Source: Provencibacterium sp. | GTDB lineage: Bacteria > Bacillota > Clostridia > Oscillospirales > Ruminococcaceae | DNA length: 64,000 bases | Assembly: GCA_022792175.1 (NCBI GenBank) | Contig: JAAWAN010000008.1 | Span: forward strand, 62,001 to 126,000 | Direction of reading: 5' to 3' | Part shown: positions 54,338-63,018 of the stretch, in pieces | How positions within the stretch are numbered: the first letter of the stretch is position 1 | How the letters are laid out: each line of letters begins with the position of its first letter | Notes under the pieces: model-generated | What the model saw: only the letters and a program-made list of their open reading frames with translations | Told to the model about the DNA's origin: nothing | Databases searched by the model: none | Made by a program: the position numbers and the translations under genes

Positions 54338-55282
54338 ATGAAGAACCGCCAGGCAAGGAGCGCAGCCGCTCCGGACCGGAGCCTGCTCCGTGCTTTCCGC
54401 AAGGATTATCTGCTTTATCTGATGCTTGCCATCCCGGTCTGTCATACGCTGCTGTTCAAGTATGTTCCCATGGCGGGCATTGCAATTGCCTTTAAAAATT
54501 TCAACCCCATGGTAGGGATTTTTGGCAGTGAATGGGTGGGATTCAAGTGGTTTCAGAAGTTCTTGAGCTCCCCTCAGTTTTGGCAGGTTTTCCGCAATAC
54601 GATTCTTTTGAGCTTTTATAACCTGCTCTGGACAACGCCCGCGCCGATTATTTTCGCCGTTCTGCTCAATGAAATGGGCGGCAGGCGGCTGAAAAAGACG
54701 ATTCAAACGGTCAGCTACCTGCCTTATTTTGTTTCGACGGTGGTTATGGTGGGCATTGTCAACCAGCTGCTGTCGGTCAATACCGGCGTTGTCAACCAGC
54801 TGCTGAGCGGCCTGTTCGGCATGGAACCCATCATGTTCATGGGCGATTCCTCCTGGTTTCGGACCGTCTATATCGGCACCGGCATGTGGCAGGGGACCGG
54901 ATATTCGGCCATCCTGTATTTTGCTGCGCTGACCGGTATAGACCAGGAGCTTTATGAGGCCGCATATATTGATGGGGCGGGCCGCTGGGCCCGTATCCGG
55001 TATATCACCTTCCCCGGCCTGCTGCCCACCATTATGGTCATGTTTCTGCTGAACATCGGCAATATTATGCAGGTCTCCTTTGAAAAGGTCATCCTGCTGC
55101 AGAAGCCCATCACTATCGATGTTTCAGAGGTTATCAACTCCTATGTGTACAAGCGGGGGCTGCTGAATATGGACTACAGTTATGGCACTGCCATGGGGCT
55201 GCTGCAGTCGCTGATCGGCTTTATCCTCGTCATCACCGCGAACAAAATCAGCAAGCGGGTCACCGAGACCTCGCTCTGGTAG
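54338..55282 (+). CDS. Sugar ABC permease, LplB-like
   Basis: A 314-residue inner-membrane permease with six membrane segments and the EAA loop (YEAAYIDGAGRWARIRYITFP) that docks the ATPase. AAGGAAAGGATGATC upstream marks the site; ATG 54338 keeps proper spacing. It belongs with the next permease; no ATPase gene is seen, so an MsmX-type shared ATPase is expected elsewhere. Confidence 0.9.
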   Translation: MKNRQARSAAAPDRSLLRAFRKDYLLYLMLAIPVCHTLLFKYVPMAGIAIAFKNFNPMVGIFGSEWVGFKWFQKFLSSPQFWQVFRNTILLSFYNLLWTTPAPIIFAVLLNEMGGRRLKKTIQTVSYLPYFVSTVVMVGIVNQLLSVNTGVVNQLLSGLFGMEPIMFMGDSSWFRTVYIGTGMWQGTGYSAILYFAALTGIDQELYEAAYIDGAGRWARIRYITFPGLLPTIMVMFLLNIGNIMQVSFEKVILLQKPITIDVSEVINSYVYKRGLLNMDYSYGTAMGLLQSLIGFILVITANKISKRVTETSLW

Positions 55283-55297
55283 AAAGGGAAGAAGGAC

Positions 55298-56188
55298 ATG
55301 CATTATCGAAAAACGCCCGGTGAAATGGTTTTTTCTGTTATCAATACCTTCATCCTCTGCCTGTTCGGGCTGATGTGTATCTATCCTATTATTTATATCA
55401 TCGCCGTCTCCTTCTCCGGGAGTCTGGCCATCATGGAGGGGCGTGTCTTTCTGTGGCCGGTAGATTTTCATCTTAAGGCCTATGAGATCGTCTTTTCCAA
55501 CGACACGGTACTGCACTCCTATCTGAATACCATTCTGTATACGCTGGTAGGAACGGCCTTCAATCTGACTGCCATCACCTGCGCAGCCTATCCGCTGTCG
55601 AAAAAACGGCTGCGGGGCAGGAGCGCCGTCTCACTGTTCTTTGTTTTTACCATTCTCTTCAGTGGCGGCATGATTCCGAATTTTCTGCTGGTGCAAAAGC
55701 TTGGCTTTTATGATACAATGTGGGCGGTTACCGTGCCCGGCGCCATGTCGGTGTTTTACATGATCGTTCTGCGCACCAATTTTGAGCAGGTGCCCGAGGC
55801 ACTTGAGGAGGCGGCCGTTATCGACGGGATGGACGATCTGTCCATCCTGCTGAAAATCTATGTGCCGCTGTGCATCCCCATTTATGCGGCGCTCATTCTC
55901 TTTTTTGCCGTTGGCCACTGGAACAGCTTTTTTGATGCCTTCATCTATCTGCAGACCAAGGCGAGGTTCCCGCTGCAGGTCATCCTCAAAGAGATTGTTA
56001 CGGCTAATACCATGAACGACCTGGGCACCGGCGCGGTCGGGCAGGGAGCGATGGAGACCACCGAGCTGATGAGCGACAATCTCAAGTGTGCCACCATCAT
56101 CGTTGTCATGCTTCCCATTATGGCGGTCTATCCCTTTGTGCAGAAATATTTCATCAAGGGCATGATGGTCGGCGCTGTAAAGGGATGA
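55298..56188 (+). CDS. Sugar ABC permease, LplC-like
   Basis: A 296-residue permease with six membrane segments and the EAA motif EALEEAAVIDGMDD. AAGGGAAGAAGG precedes the ATG. Forms the pore with the preceding LplB-like protein. Confidence 0.91.
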   Translation: MHYRKTPGEMVFSVINTFILCLFGLMCIYPIIYIIAVSFSGSLAIMEGRVFLWPVDFHLKAYEIVFSNDTVLHSYLNTILYTLVGTAFNLTAITCAAYPLSKKRLRGRSAVSLFFVFTILFSGGMIPNFLLVQKLGFYDTMWAVTVPGAMSVFYMIVLRTNFEQVPEALEEAAVIDGMDDLSILLKIYVPLCIPIYAALILFFAVGHWNSFFDAFIYLQTKARFPLQVILKEIVTANTMNDLGTGAVGQGAMETTELMSDNLKCATIIVVMLPIMAVYPFVQKYFIKGMMVGAVKG

Positions 56189-56274
56189 GAGGGCTGCCGC
56201 TTTCAAAAACAGCGCTTTTACAGGACCGGGAATACGGTTCTCGATTGGACAAATCAGAAAGGATGAGACAACCC

Positions 56275-57042
56275 ATGCGTTTTTTTCATGATTCCGGTGA
56301 GATCCGCCTGCACGTTCGGAAATTTGAGACCCGCCGGCAGCTGGGCACCGCAGCGGCGGAGGATGTTTCTGCCGCCATCCGGCAGCTGCTGGAGGAAAAA
56401 GAAGAGATCAATATGATCTTTGCTGCCGCTCCCTCCCAGTCGGAATTTCTCGAGGCGCTGCGCACCGATACCCGCATTGATTTTTCCCGCATCCGGGCCT
56501 TTCATATGGATGAATATATCGGCCTTCCCGCCGATGCGCCCCAGGGCTTCGGCAATTTTTTGCGGGAGCGGCTGTTTGCCAGGGTTCCCTTCCGGGCGGT
56601 GGAATATCTGGACTGCACGGCGACGGATGCGCAGGCGGAATGTGAGCGGTATGCCGCCCTGCTGCAGCAGTATCCGGTAGATATCGTCTGCTTGGGCATT
56701 GGCGAAAACGGGCACATCGCCTTTAATGACCCGCATGTGGCGGATTTCGCCGACAAGCAGCTGGTCAAGAGGGTTCAGCTCGATGAGACCTGCCGCAACC
56801 AGCAGGTGCATGACGGCTGCTTTGCCTCTCTTTCCCAGGTGCCGACACATGCCATGACGCTCACCATCCCCGCTCTGGCGGCGGCCCGCCTGCATTTCTG
56901 CATGGTGCCTGCGGCTACCAAGGCGCAGGCGGTACATGATACGCTCTATGGCCCGCTCAGCGAAAGCTGCCCGGCCAGCATTCTGCGCACCTGTCCGCAG
57001 GCGGTGATTTATCTGGACGCCGAGAGCGGCGGGCTGTTGTAA
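56275..57042 (+). CDS. Glucosamine-6-phosphate deaminase-like protein (NagB family)
   Basis: A 255-residue enzyme of the NagB/6-phosphogluconolactonase family. Family motifs are FHMDEYIGL (residues 77-84) and GIGENGHIAFNDP (141-153). Classical NagB has D-G-H and N-E-P here; this protein has N-G-H and N-D-P, so an altered substrate is possible. ATG 56275 follows AGAAAGGATGAG; the reading frame is open upstream to 56086. With the nagA-like gene at 60088 it suggests amino-sugar catabolism. Confidence 0.8.
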   Translation: MRFFHDSGEIRLHVRKFETRRQLGTAAAEDVSAAIRQLLEEKEEINMIFAAAPSQSEFLEALRTDTRIDFSRIRAFHMDEYIGLPADAPQGFGNFLRERLFARVPFRAVEYLDCTATDAQAECERYAALLQQYPVDIVCLGIGENGHIAFNDPHVADFADKQLVKRVQLDETCRNQQVHDGCFASLSQVPTHAMTLTIPALAAARLHFCMVPAATKAQAVHDTLYGPLSESCPASILRTCPQAVIYLDAESGGLL

Positions 57043-57111
57043 GGAAAGACCGGGCGTGCCGGTAAGCGCATTTCCGGTTTGCAAAAATCAGAGGATGGGA
57101 GGAGAAAGCGT

Positions 57112-57987
57112 ATGTTTCGTCTGGGCGTTATTACCGATGAAATCTCCCAGGACCTGGACACGGCACTGAAGCTTGCCAGAGAGTTTTCTCTGGATGGCGT
57201 TGAAATCCGTTCGGTCTGGGAGCGCGGCCCCTTTGAGCTCACCGAACAGGAGGGCAGTGCGATTGCAGAGAAGGTACGGAAGGCCGGGATGGAGGTGTGC
57301 GCCATCAGCGCACCCTTCTTCAAGTGTTCTCTGGAGGATGAAGAGGAGGTTTCAGCACACCTTCGCGGGTTGGAGAGGTGTATCCGGCTGGCAGACCAGC
57401 TGGGCACGCGCCTTATCCGTGGTTTCCCCTTCTGGGACAGCGGCAGACTGGCAGACCGGCTGCCGCTTATCGCCGAACGCTTTTCGCAGCCGGCGCGGAT
57501 GCTGGAAAAGGCCGGTATGACCCTGCTGCTGGAATCTGATCCGAGTGTTCATGCCTGCAACGGGGAACAGCTGGCGCAGGTTTTGAAGGCGGTGGACTGT
57601 CCGCAGATACAGGCGCTCTGGGACCCCGGCAACGATATCTATGCCCCCGTGCCGGAACGCCCTTTTCCGGATGGCTACCGGGCGCTTCGGCCGTATATAC
57701 GGCATGTGCATCTCAAGGATGCGGTGAAGGGGCCTGACGGGCAGGCGGCAGGCTGCCGCTTTGGAGAAGGGCTGGTCGATTTTAAAGGTCAGCTTCTGGC
57801 ACTGCAGGAAGACGGCTACGAAGGATGGCTTGTGATGGAGACGCACTACCGGCTGCAGTCCTCTCTTTCCAAAGAAATTTTGGAGCGGCCGGGCGGATCG
57901 GCCTTTTCGGAAAACGGGTATGAACCGACCAGGCAGTGCCTTATCAGCCTGCAAAGGATGCTTCGCGAAGAGATATATGCGGGGTAA
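57112..57987 (+). CDS. Sugar-phosphate isomerase/epimerase family protein (xylose isomerase-like TIM barrel)
   Basis: A 291-residue TIM-barrel protein. The N-terminus MFRLGVITDEISQDLDTALK and the DGVEIRSVW element, later LLESDPSVH, ALWDPGN and HVHLKD, are the metal-binding positions of the AP-endonuclease 2-like barrel (PF01261). ATG 57112 follows GGGAGGAGAAAG; the frame is open upstream. It probably isomerises or epimerises the oxidised sugar. Confidence 0.85.
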   Translation: MFRLGVITDEISQDLDTALKLAREFSLDGVEIRSVWERGPFELTEQEGSAIAEKVRKAGMEVCAISAPFFKCSLEDEEEVSAHLRGLERCIRLADQLGTRLIRGFPFWDSGRLADRLPLIAERFSQPARMLEKAGMTLLLESDPSVHACNGEQLAQVLKAVDCPQIQALWDPGNDIYAPVPERPFPDGYRALRPYIRHVHLKDAVKGPDGQAAGCRFGEGLVDFKGQLLALQEDGYEGWLVMETHYRLQSSLSKEILERPGGSAFSENGYEPTRQCLISLQRMLREEIYAG

Positions 57988-58084
57988 AGGGTGCGCCTTT
58001 CCATGCCCGTATACTGTAAAGTTTTTCCCTATAAGCGCAAAAGCATATTTTTCAGCGGTTTTACAGAAAGAAAGGATGAGCGAT

Positions 58085-59155
58085 TTGAAAAAACTGAAGA
58101 TTGCCATTATCGGCCAGGGGCGCAGCGGTCGGGATATCCACGGCCATTATTTGAAAACTGACCCGGAGCGCTATGAGATTGCCGCAGTGGTGGATGCGCT
58201 GGAGGATCGCCGTGTGCGCGCCGAGCAGGAGTATGGCTGTGCGGTCTATGCAGACTACCGGGAGCTGTTTGAGAGAAAAGATTTGGATCTTGTGGTCAAC
58301 GCTTCCTTCAGCCATCAGCACAGGGATATCACCATCGACCTGCTTGAGCACGGCTTTAATGTGCTCTGCGAAAAGCCCTGCGCCAAAACAGCGGCGGATG
58401 TGCAGGCGATGATCGATGCGGGAAGGCGCTCAGGGAAGATGTTCGCCATCTTCCAGCAGTCCCGCTTCGCCCCCTATTTTGAGCAGATTAAACGGGTACT
58501 GGCTTCCGGCGTGCTCGGCCGCCCGGTACAGATCAGCATCGCCTTTAACGGCTATGCCCGCCGGTGGGACTGGCAGACCTGCCAGGACTTCAATGCCGGC
58601 AGCCTTTATAACACCGGCCCGCACCCGGTCGATCAGGCGCTCAACCTGCTGGACTACTATGAGGGCACGCCCGAGGTGCTCTGCCGGATGGATCGCGCCA
58701 ACACTTTTGGGGATGCGGAGGACTATGTCAAACTGATCCTGACCGCGCCTGAGCGTCCGCTTATCGATCTGGAGATTTCTTCCTGCGACGCTTATCCCTC
58801 CTTTACCTACAAAATCCACGGCACGCAGGGCGGCCTTTGCGGCAGCCAGACCGAGATGAAGTGGAAATATTTTGACCCGATTGAAGCGCCGGCGCAAAAG
58901 CTCATCCGCGAGCCGCTGCGGGACGAAAACGGTCTGCCGCTCTACTGCTCGGAAAAGCTGATCTGGACTGAGCAGTCCTGGGTAAGTGATGGGCCCCGCA
59001 CCTTTACCTATGCTGTTAAAAAATATTATGACACCATCTATGCCCATCTGACCGAGGGCACGCCGCTTGTCGTGACACCGGAGCAGGTCAAGCAGCAGAT
59101 CGATGTAATGGACCGCTGCCACCAGCAGAATCCAATGCCCCGGATGGATGCCTGA
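58085..59155 (+). CDS. Gfo/Idh/MocA-family sugar oxidoreductase (2)
   Basis: A 356-residue dehydrogenase with the Rossmann motif IIGQGRSGRDIHGHY and CEKPCAK near residue 97. TTG 58085 is chosen because AGAAAGG lies nine bases upstream; the in-frame ATG 58076 abuts that site. It is encoded in the same run as the next oxidoreductase. Confidence 0.87.
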   Translation: MKKLKIAIIGQGRSGRDIHGHYLKTDPERYEIAAVVDALEDRRVRAEQEYGCAVYADYRELFERKDLDLVVNASFSHQHRDITIDLLEHGFNVLCEKPCAKTAADVQAMIDAGRRSGKMFAIFQQSRFAPYFEQIKRVLASGVLGRPVQISIAFNGYARRWDWQTCQDFNAGSLYNTGPHPVDQALNLLDYYEGTPEVLCRMDRANTFGDAEDYVKLILTAPERPLIDLEISSCDAYPSFTYKIHGTQGGLCGSQTEMKWKYFDPIEAPAQKLIREPLRDENGLPLYCSEKLIWTEQSWVSDGPRTFTYAVKKYYDTIYAHLTEGTPLVVTPEQVKQQIDVMDRCHQQNPMPRMDA

Positions 59156-59197
59156 CGGCAGGAATATAAACGTTTAACGAAGAAAGGAAAACCGTCT

Positions 59198-60091
59198 ATG
59201 TGGAAAGTTGGTATCATCGGCACAGAAAATTCGCACGCCATGGCCTTTGCCAGAATTCTGAACCTGCCCGATCCGCAGACGGGGAAGCCCCCTTATGAGG
59301 ACATCCGCGTAGTGGGCGTTTACGGGCCTGATATGGACACGGCGCAGGATGTTAAAGATCAGGCGCAGGTGAACTTCATCGCCGACAGCCCGGAGGACTT
59401 CTTCGGCCGGGTGGATACGATGATGGTTACCTGCCGCAAGGGCTCGCTGCATGAGCAGTATGCGCGCCCATTTATGGAAGCGGGCATGCCCCTGTTCATC
59501 GATAAGCCTTTTACCTCCGACTGGGAGCAGGCGGCCCGCTTTGCGCGGGATGCCAGAGAGCGCGGCGTGCTGCTGGCCGGCGGCTCGGGCTGCAAATATG
59601 CCTGGGATGTGCTGTTGCTGCAGCACAAGCGCCAGGAGCTCTGCGCCGCGGGCAAGCTGCTCTCTGCCGCTGTTAATTTCTCTGCTGACCGGGACAGCAT
59701 TTATGACGGATTTTATTTTTATGCCCCCCATCTGACCGAAATTGCGCTGACGGTTTTCGGCTACGATGTACGCAGTGTGCATGCCTTTGAGAGCCGGGGC
59801 GGCGTGGTAGCCGTTCTGCGGTATGATGGATTTGACGCGACGCTGCACTATACCCGCGGCAGCTCGGCCTCCACCTGTGTGCTCTTTGGCAAGGAGGGGA
59901 ACGTCTGCCGGGAGATTGACATTTCGCTCATCTACCGTCACGAGGTGGATCGGTTTGCCGAAATGCTGCACACCGGAAAAATGCCGGTGGATTATCCCGA
60001 GCTTATCGGGCATGTTGCGCTCATCCATGCGGTGCTCGAGTCGCTGCAAAGCGGCAAAGAGGCGGTGGTTGAGCGCCTGGAGCGGGTATGA
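59198..60091 (+). CDS. Gfo/Idh/MocA-family sugar oxidoreductase (3)
   Basis: A 297-residue member, shorter than the others. The N-terminus KVGIIGTENSHAMAFARIL is a variant Rossmann start in which the usual Gly-rich GxGxxG is replaced by GTENSH; the DKPFTSDW element follows. The altered motif may mean weak or changed cofactor binding. GAAAGGAAAAC precedes the ATG. Its stop overlaps the nagA-like gene by four bases. Confidence 0.82.
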   Translation: MWKVGIIGTENSHAMAFARILNLPDPQTGKPPYEDIRVVGVYGPDMDTAQDVKDQAQVNFIADSPEDFFGRVDTMMVTCRKGSLHEQYARPFMEAGMPLFIDKPFTSDWEQAARFARDARERGVLLAGGSGCKYAWDVLLLQHKRQELCAAGKLLSAAVNFSADRDSIYDGFYFYAPHLTEIALTVFGYDVRSVHAFESRGGVVAVLRYDGFDATLHYTRGSSASTCVLFGKEGNVCREIDISLIYRHEVDRFAEMLHTGKMPVDYPELIGHVALIHAVLESLQSGKEAVVERLERV

Positions 60092-61263
60092 GAAAGCTCA
60101 TTACAGGCGGCAGGCTGATGCTTCCTGAGGGCTGCGCCGGGGAAAAGGGGCTGCTGCTGGAAAACGGACGGATTCTGGATATCCTCACTCCCGCACAGAT
60201 GGAGGCGCTCGAGCCGGGCCTTCCGCGTGTCGATGCAGAGGGCTACACCGTCTGTCCCGGGTTTATCGATCTGCATGTGCATGGCGGCGGGGGGTATGAG
60301 CTCAACCGTTCCCCGGCCGGGGATATTGTCCGCCTGTGCGCCGCACATGCCCGGCACGGGACCACCTCGATTCTGCCGACAACGCTGGCCGCCTCTGTCA
60401 CCGACCTCATGCACGCGATAGAAGCGGTGCGGGAGGCGCAGAGGCAGAGCTCTGCCTGCAATATTCTGGGCATCCATCTGGAGGGGCCGTTTCTTTCACA
60501 GGCCCAGAGCGGGGCGCAGAACCCGGAATATCTCATCGCGCCCACACCGGAAAACTATCTGCCGCTGTTAAATGCCTGGGATGGTATCCGGATGATGGGC
60601 GTAGCGGTGGAGCGCGAGGGAGCGCTGCGGCTGGGAGATGAGCTGAAGAGCCGGGGAATTACCGCCTCTATCGCACATTCGGATGCCACCTTTGAGCAGG
60701 CGGAGGCAGCCCTTGCTCATGGCTACAGCGACGTAACCCACCTTTATTCGGGCTGCTCTACAGTCAGGCGTATCAATGCCTACCGGGTGGCGGGCCTGGT
60801 AGAGGCCGGGCTGTATTTCGACGGGCTGAGTGTTCAGATTATTGCAGACGGCAAGCATCTTCCGCCCTCGCTTTTAAGGCTGATTTTGAAGGCAAAAGGA
60901 GCGGGACGGATATCGCTTGTCACGGATGGACTGAGCCACGCGGCCACCAGCCTGCAGGAGGGTGCCCTGATTACCCAGGCCAACGGTATACCGATGCTTT
61001 ATGAGGATGGCGTATTCAAGCTGCCGGACAGGCAGGCCTTTGCCGGAAGCGCGGCGACGATGGACAGGCTGGTGCGCAATATGGTGCAGCTGGCCGGCGC
61101 TTCCCTGGAAGATGCGGTTCGCATGGCTTCCTCTACACCTGCAAGGGTGATCGGCGAAAAGCACAAGGGCGAGCTGCGCCCAGGTATGGATGCAGACCTG
61201 GTATTTCTGGATGAGGCCCTGCAGGTCGGCCCGGTATATGTCGGGGGCGAAAGGACCTTCTGA
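60088..61263 (+). CDS. nagA: N-acetylglucosamine-6-phosphate deacetylase (NagA-like)
   Basis: A 391-residue amidohydrolase that removes the acetyl group from N-acetylglucosamine-6-phosphate. Metal-binding elements include DLHVHGGGGYE (His63, His65), HLEGPF, IAHSDAT and VTDGLSHA. The ATG overlaps the preceding oxidoreductase stop. NagA and the NagB-like protein together support an amino-sugar pathway. Confidence 0.88.
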   Translation: MRKLITGGRLMLPEGCAGEKGLLLENGRILDILTPAQMEALEPGLPRVDAEGYTVCPGFIDLHVHGGGGYELNRSPAGDIVRLCAAHARHGTTSILPTTLAASVTDLMHAIEAVREAQRQSSACNILGIHLEGPFLSQAQSGAQNPEYLIAPTPENYLPLLNAWDGIRMMGVAVEREGALRLGDELKSRGITASIAHSDATFEQAEAALAHGYSDVTHLYSGCSTVRRINAYRVAGLVEAGLYFDGLSVQIIADGKHLPPSLLRLILKAKGAGRISLVTDGLSHAATSLQEGALITQANGIPMLYEDGVFKLPDRQAFAGSAATMDRLVRNMVQLAGASLEDAVRMASSTPARVIGEKHKGELRPGMDADLVFLDEALQVGPVYVGGERTF

Positions 61264-61295
61264 TGTTTTTTTAACGGATCAAAGAATAGTGAGAT

Positions 61296-61334
61296 GCCGG
61301 GAGGGTATACATGCATACCCTCCCGGCTGTTTTT
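61296..61334 (+). terminator. Rho-independent terminator after nagA
   Basis: Perfect 13-bp arms (61296-61308 and 61315-61327), six-base loop, then TGTTTTT. Confidence 0.88.
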
Positions 61335-61423
61335 CGGTTTCCAAAGACGGCGGCATCTTTTTTGGCGGCGCTGTTTTTTTATGCCGCTGCTGCCGTCTGC
61401 AAGTGCTGTCCTTTTATTTTTGC

Positions 61424-61452
61424 TTGACAATCCACTTAAAATATTTCAGAAT
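61424..61452 (+). promoter_or_regulatory. Sigma-A promoter for the downstream oxidoreductase gene
   Basis: Perfect TTGACA (61424-61429), 17-base spacer, CAGAAT (61447-61452), 96 bases before the start codon at 61548. It opens a separate transcript after the nagA terminator. Confidence 0.65.
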
Positions 61453-61547
61453 AGAAGGGCTATCTTTTATGCGGAAAGCTGACCGCCCCATCGGTTTGCC
61501 GTCCGGTTCGTTTAAGCGGATCCAGAAAAGAAAGGATGAAACGGTTC

Positions 61548-62849
61548 ATGTCTCAGAAAATAACGGCCATAATCGTAGGCGCCGGGCACCGTGCGCTGCT
61601 TTACAGTCAGTATGCGCTCGAGCATCCGGATGAGTTTCAGATTGTCGGTGTGGCCGATCCCAACCCGCTGCGGCGCAGGATAACGGCCGATATGCATCAT
61701 ATCCCCGCCGAACGGTGCTTTGAGAGCGCCGAACAGCTGGCGAAACAGCCGAAGCTGGCCGACGCTGTTATCAACGGTACAATGGATCGGGAGCACGTTG
61801 CCACCTCTATCCCGCTGCTGCGGCTGGGATACGATATGCTGCTTGAAAAACCGTTTGCCATTAATGAAGAAGAGATGTGGGAGCTGCACCGCGCGGTGAA
61901 GGAAACCGGCCGCAAGGTAATGATCTGCCATGTGCTGCGCTATGCGCCGTTCTATCGGGATATTAAGCGCCGGCTACTCGCCGGTGAGATTGGCAATATT
62001 GTAAATATCCAGGCAACCGAGCATGTCAGCTATCATCACTATTCGGTCGCTTATCTGCGCGGCAAGTGGAACAACGAGCAGGAATGCGGCGCCACCATGC
62101 TGCTGGCCAAATGCTGCCACGATATGGATCTTATCATGTGGCTCAAGAGCGGTGTGATGCCCCGGCAGGTGGCAAGCTTTGGCGGAGATTTCCAGTTTGC
62201 CCCCTCTATGAAGCCTCAAAATGCCGGAACGCGCTGTATGGTAGACTGCCCCATTGAAGATCAGTGCCTTTATTCTGCCAAAAAACTGCATATCGACCGC
62301 CCCGACCGCTGGAGCTTCTATGTGTGGGATGACAATCTCATCCACAAGGAAAATCCAACGCTGGAAGATAAGGTACAATCGCTGAAAACGGATAACCCGC
62401 ATGGGCTCTGTGCCTGGGACTGCGGACATACGGTTGTCGATCATCAGTCAGTGCTGCTGCAGTTTGCCGACAGCGCAACGGCTACTCTGAACATGATTGG
62501 AGGAACGGCCAAACCGGAGCGCAACCTCCATATCATCGGAACGCTTGGAGAGATCAGAGGCACCTTTGATGATTCGATCTACACCGTCCGCAAAATCGAC
62601 CACTCGTCCAAAAGCGGCTGGAGCGAGGAGACGGTTGACCTTGCCATTGACGGGGATAAGAGCGGCATGACCGGCTCGCACGGCGGCGGCGATCTGCGCC
62701 TGGTGGAAGATTTTGTGCATGTGCTGCAGGGAAAAGAGCCTTCCATCTCCTGCACGAGCATTGATGATTCGGTCAACGGGCATCTGGCGGTATTTCTGGC
62801 CGATCAGGCAAGAAGGACCGGCAGCGCCCAGGTATTCCCCAGGCTTTAA
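61548..62849 (+). CDS. Gfo/Idh/MocA-family sugar oxidoreductase (4) with a Cys-rich insert
   Basis: A 433-residue dehydrogenase. The Rossmann motif IVGAGHRALLYSQYA (with HR in place of the last Gly) and LEKPFA near residue 102 identify the family. A short insert (about residues 222-240) has three Cys in CMVDCPIEDQC, a pattern known from a subset of the family. ATG 61548 follows AAAGGATGA; 61536 also is in frame but overlaps it. Confidence 0.87.
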   Translation: MSQKITAIIVGAGHRALLYSQYALEHPDEFQIVGVADPNPLRRRITADMHHIPAERCFESAEQLAKQPKLADAVINGTMDREHVATSIPLLRLGYDMLLEKPFAINEEEMWELHRAVKETGRKVMICHVLRYAPFYRDIKRRLLAGEIGNIVNIQATEHVSYHHYSVAYLRGKWNNEQECGATMLLAKCCHDMDLIMWLKSGVMPRQVASFGGDFQFAPSMKPQNAGTRCMVDCPIEDQCLYSAKKLHIDRPDRWSFYVWDDNLIHKENPTLEDKVQSLKTDNPHGLCAWDCGHTVVDHQSVLLQFADSATATLNMIGGTAKPERNLHIIGTLGEIRGTFDDSIYTVRKIDHSSKSGWSEETVDLAIDGDKSGMTGSHGGGDLRLVEDFVHVLQGKEPSISCTSIDDSVNGHLAVFLADQARRTGSAQVFPRL

Positions 62850-62862
62850 GATTTGACAATAT

Positions 62863-62918
62863 GCTTTCACCGCAGGTGTGGCACTCCTGAACAGATCCGC
62901 CGCACCTGCGGTGAAAGC
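62863..62918 (+). terminator. Terminator-like hairpin after the fourth oxidoreductase gene
   Basis: Perfect 16-bp arms (62863-62878 and 62903-62918), 24-base loop. A T-run (62934-62938) is farther downstream than usual, so it is a terminator or stabilising hairpin. Confidence 0.55.
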
Positions 62919-63018
62919 TCGTATGAGCCCGTTTTTGGTTATTGTGGGGAAGCTGCCTTTTGGCAGGCTGCCCGGGAATGAAACGGGGAAAATTCTGATT
63001 TCGACCGGGAGGCTGACG

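Noticed and set aside
53102-54706. A 534-codon minus-strand frame opposite the first oxidoreductase
   Set aside because: The + strand encodes a clear Gfo/Idh/MocA protein and a permease start; the mirror frame has no family features.
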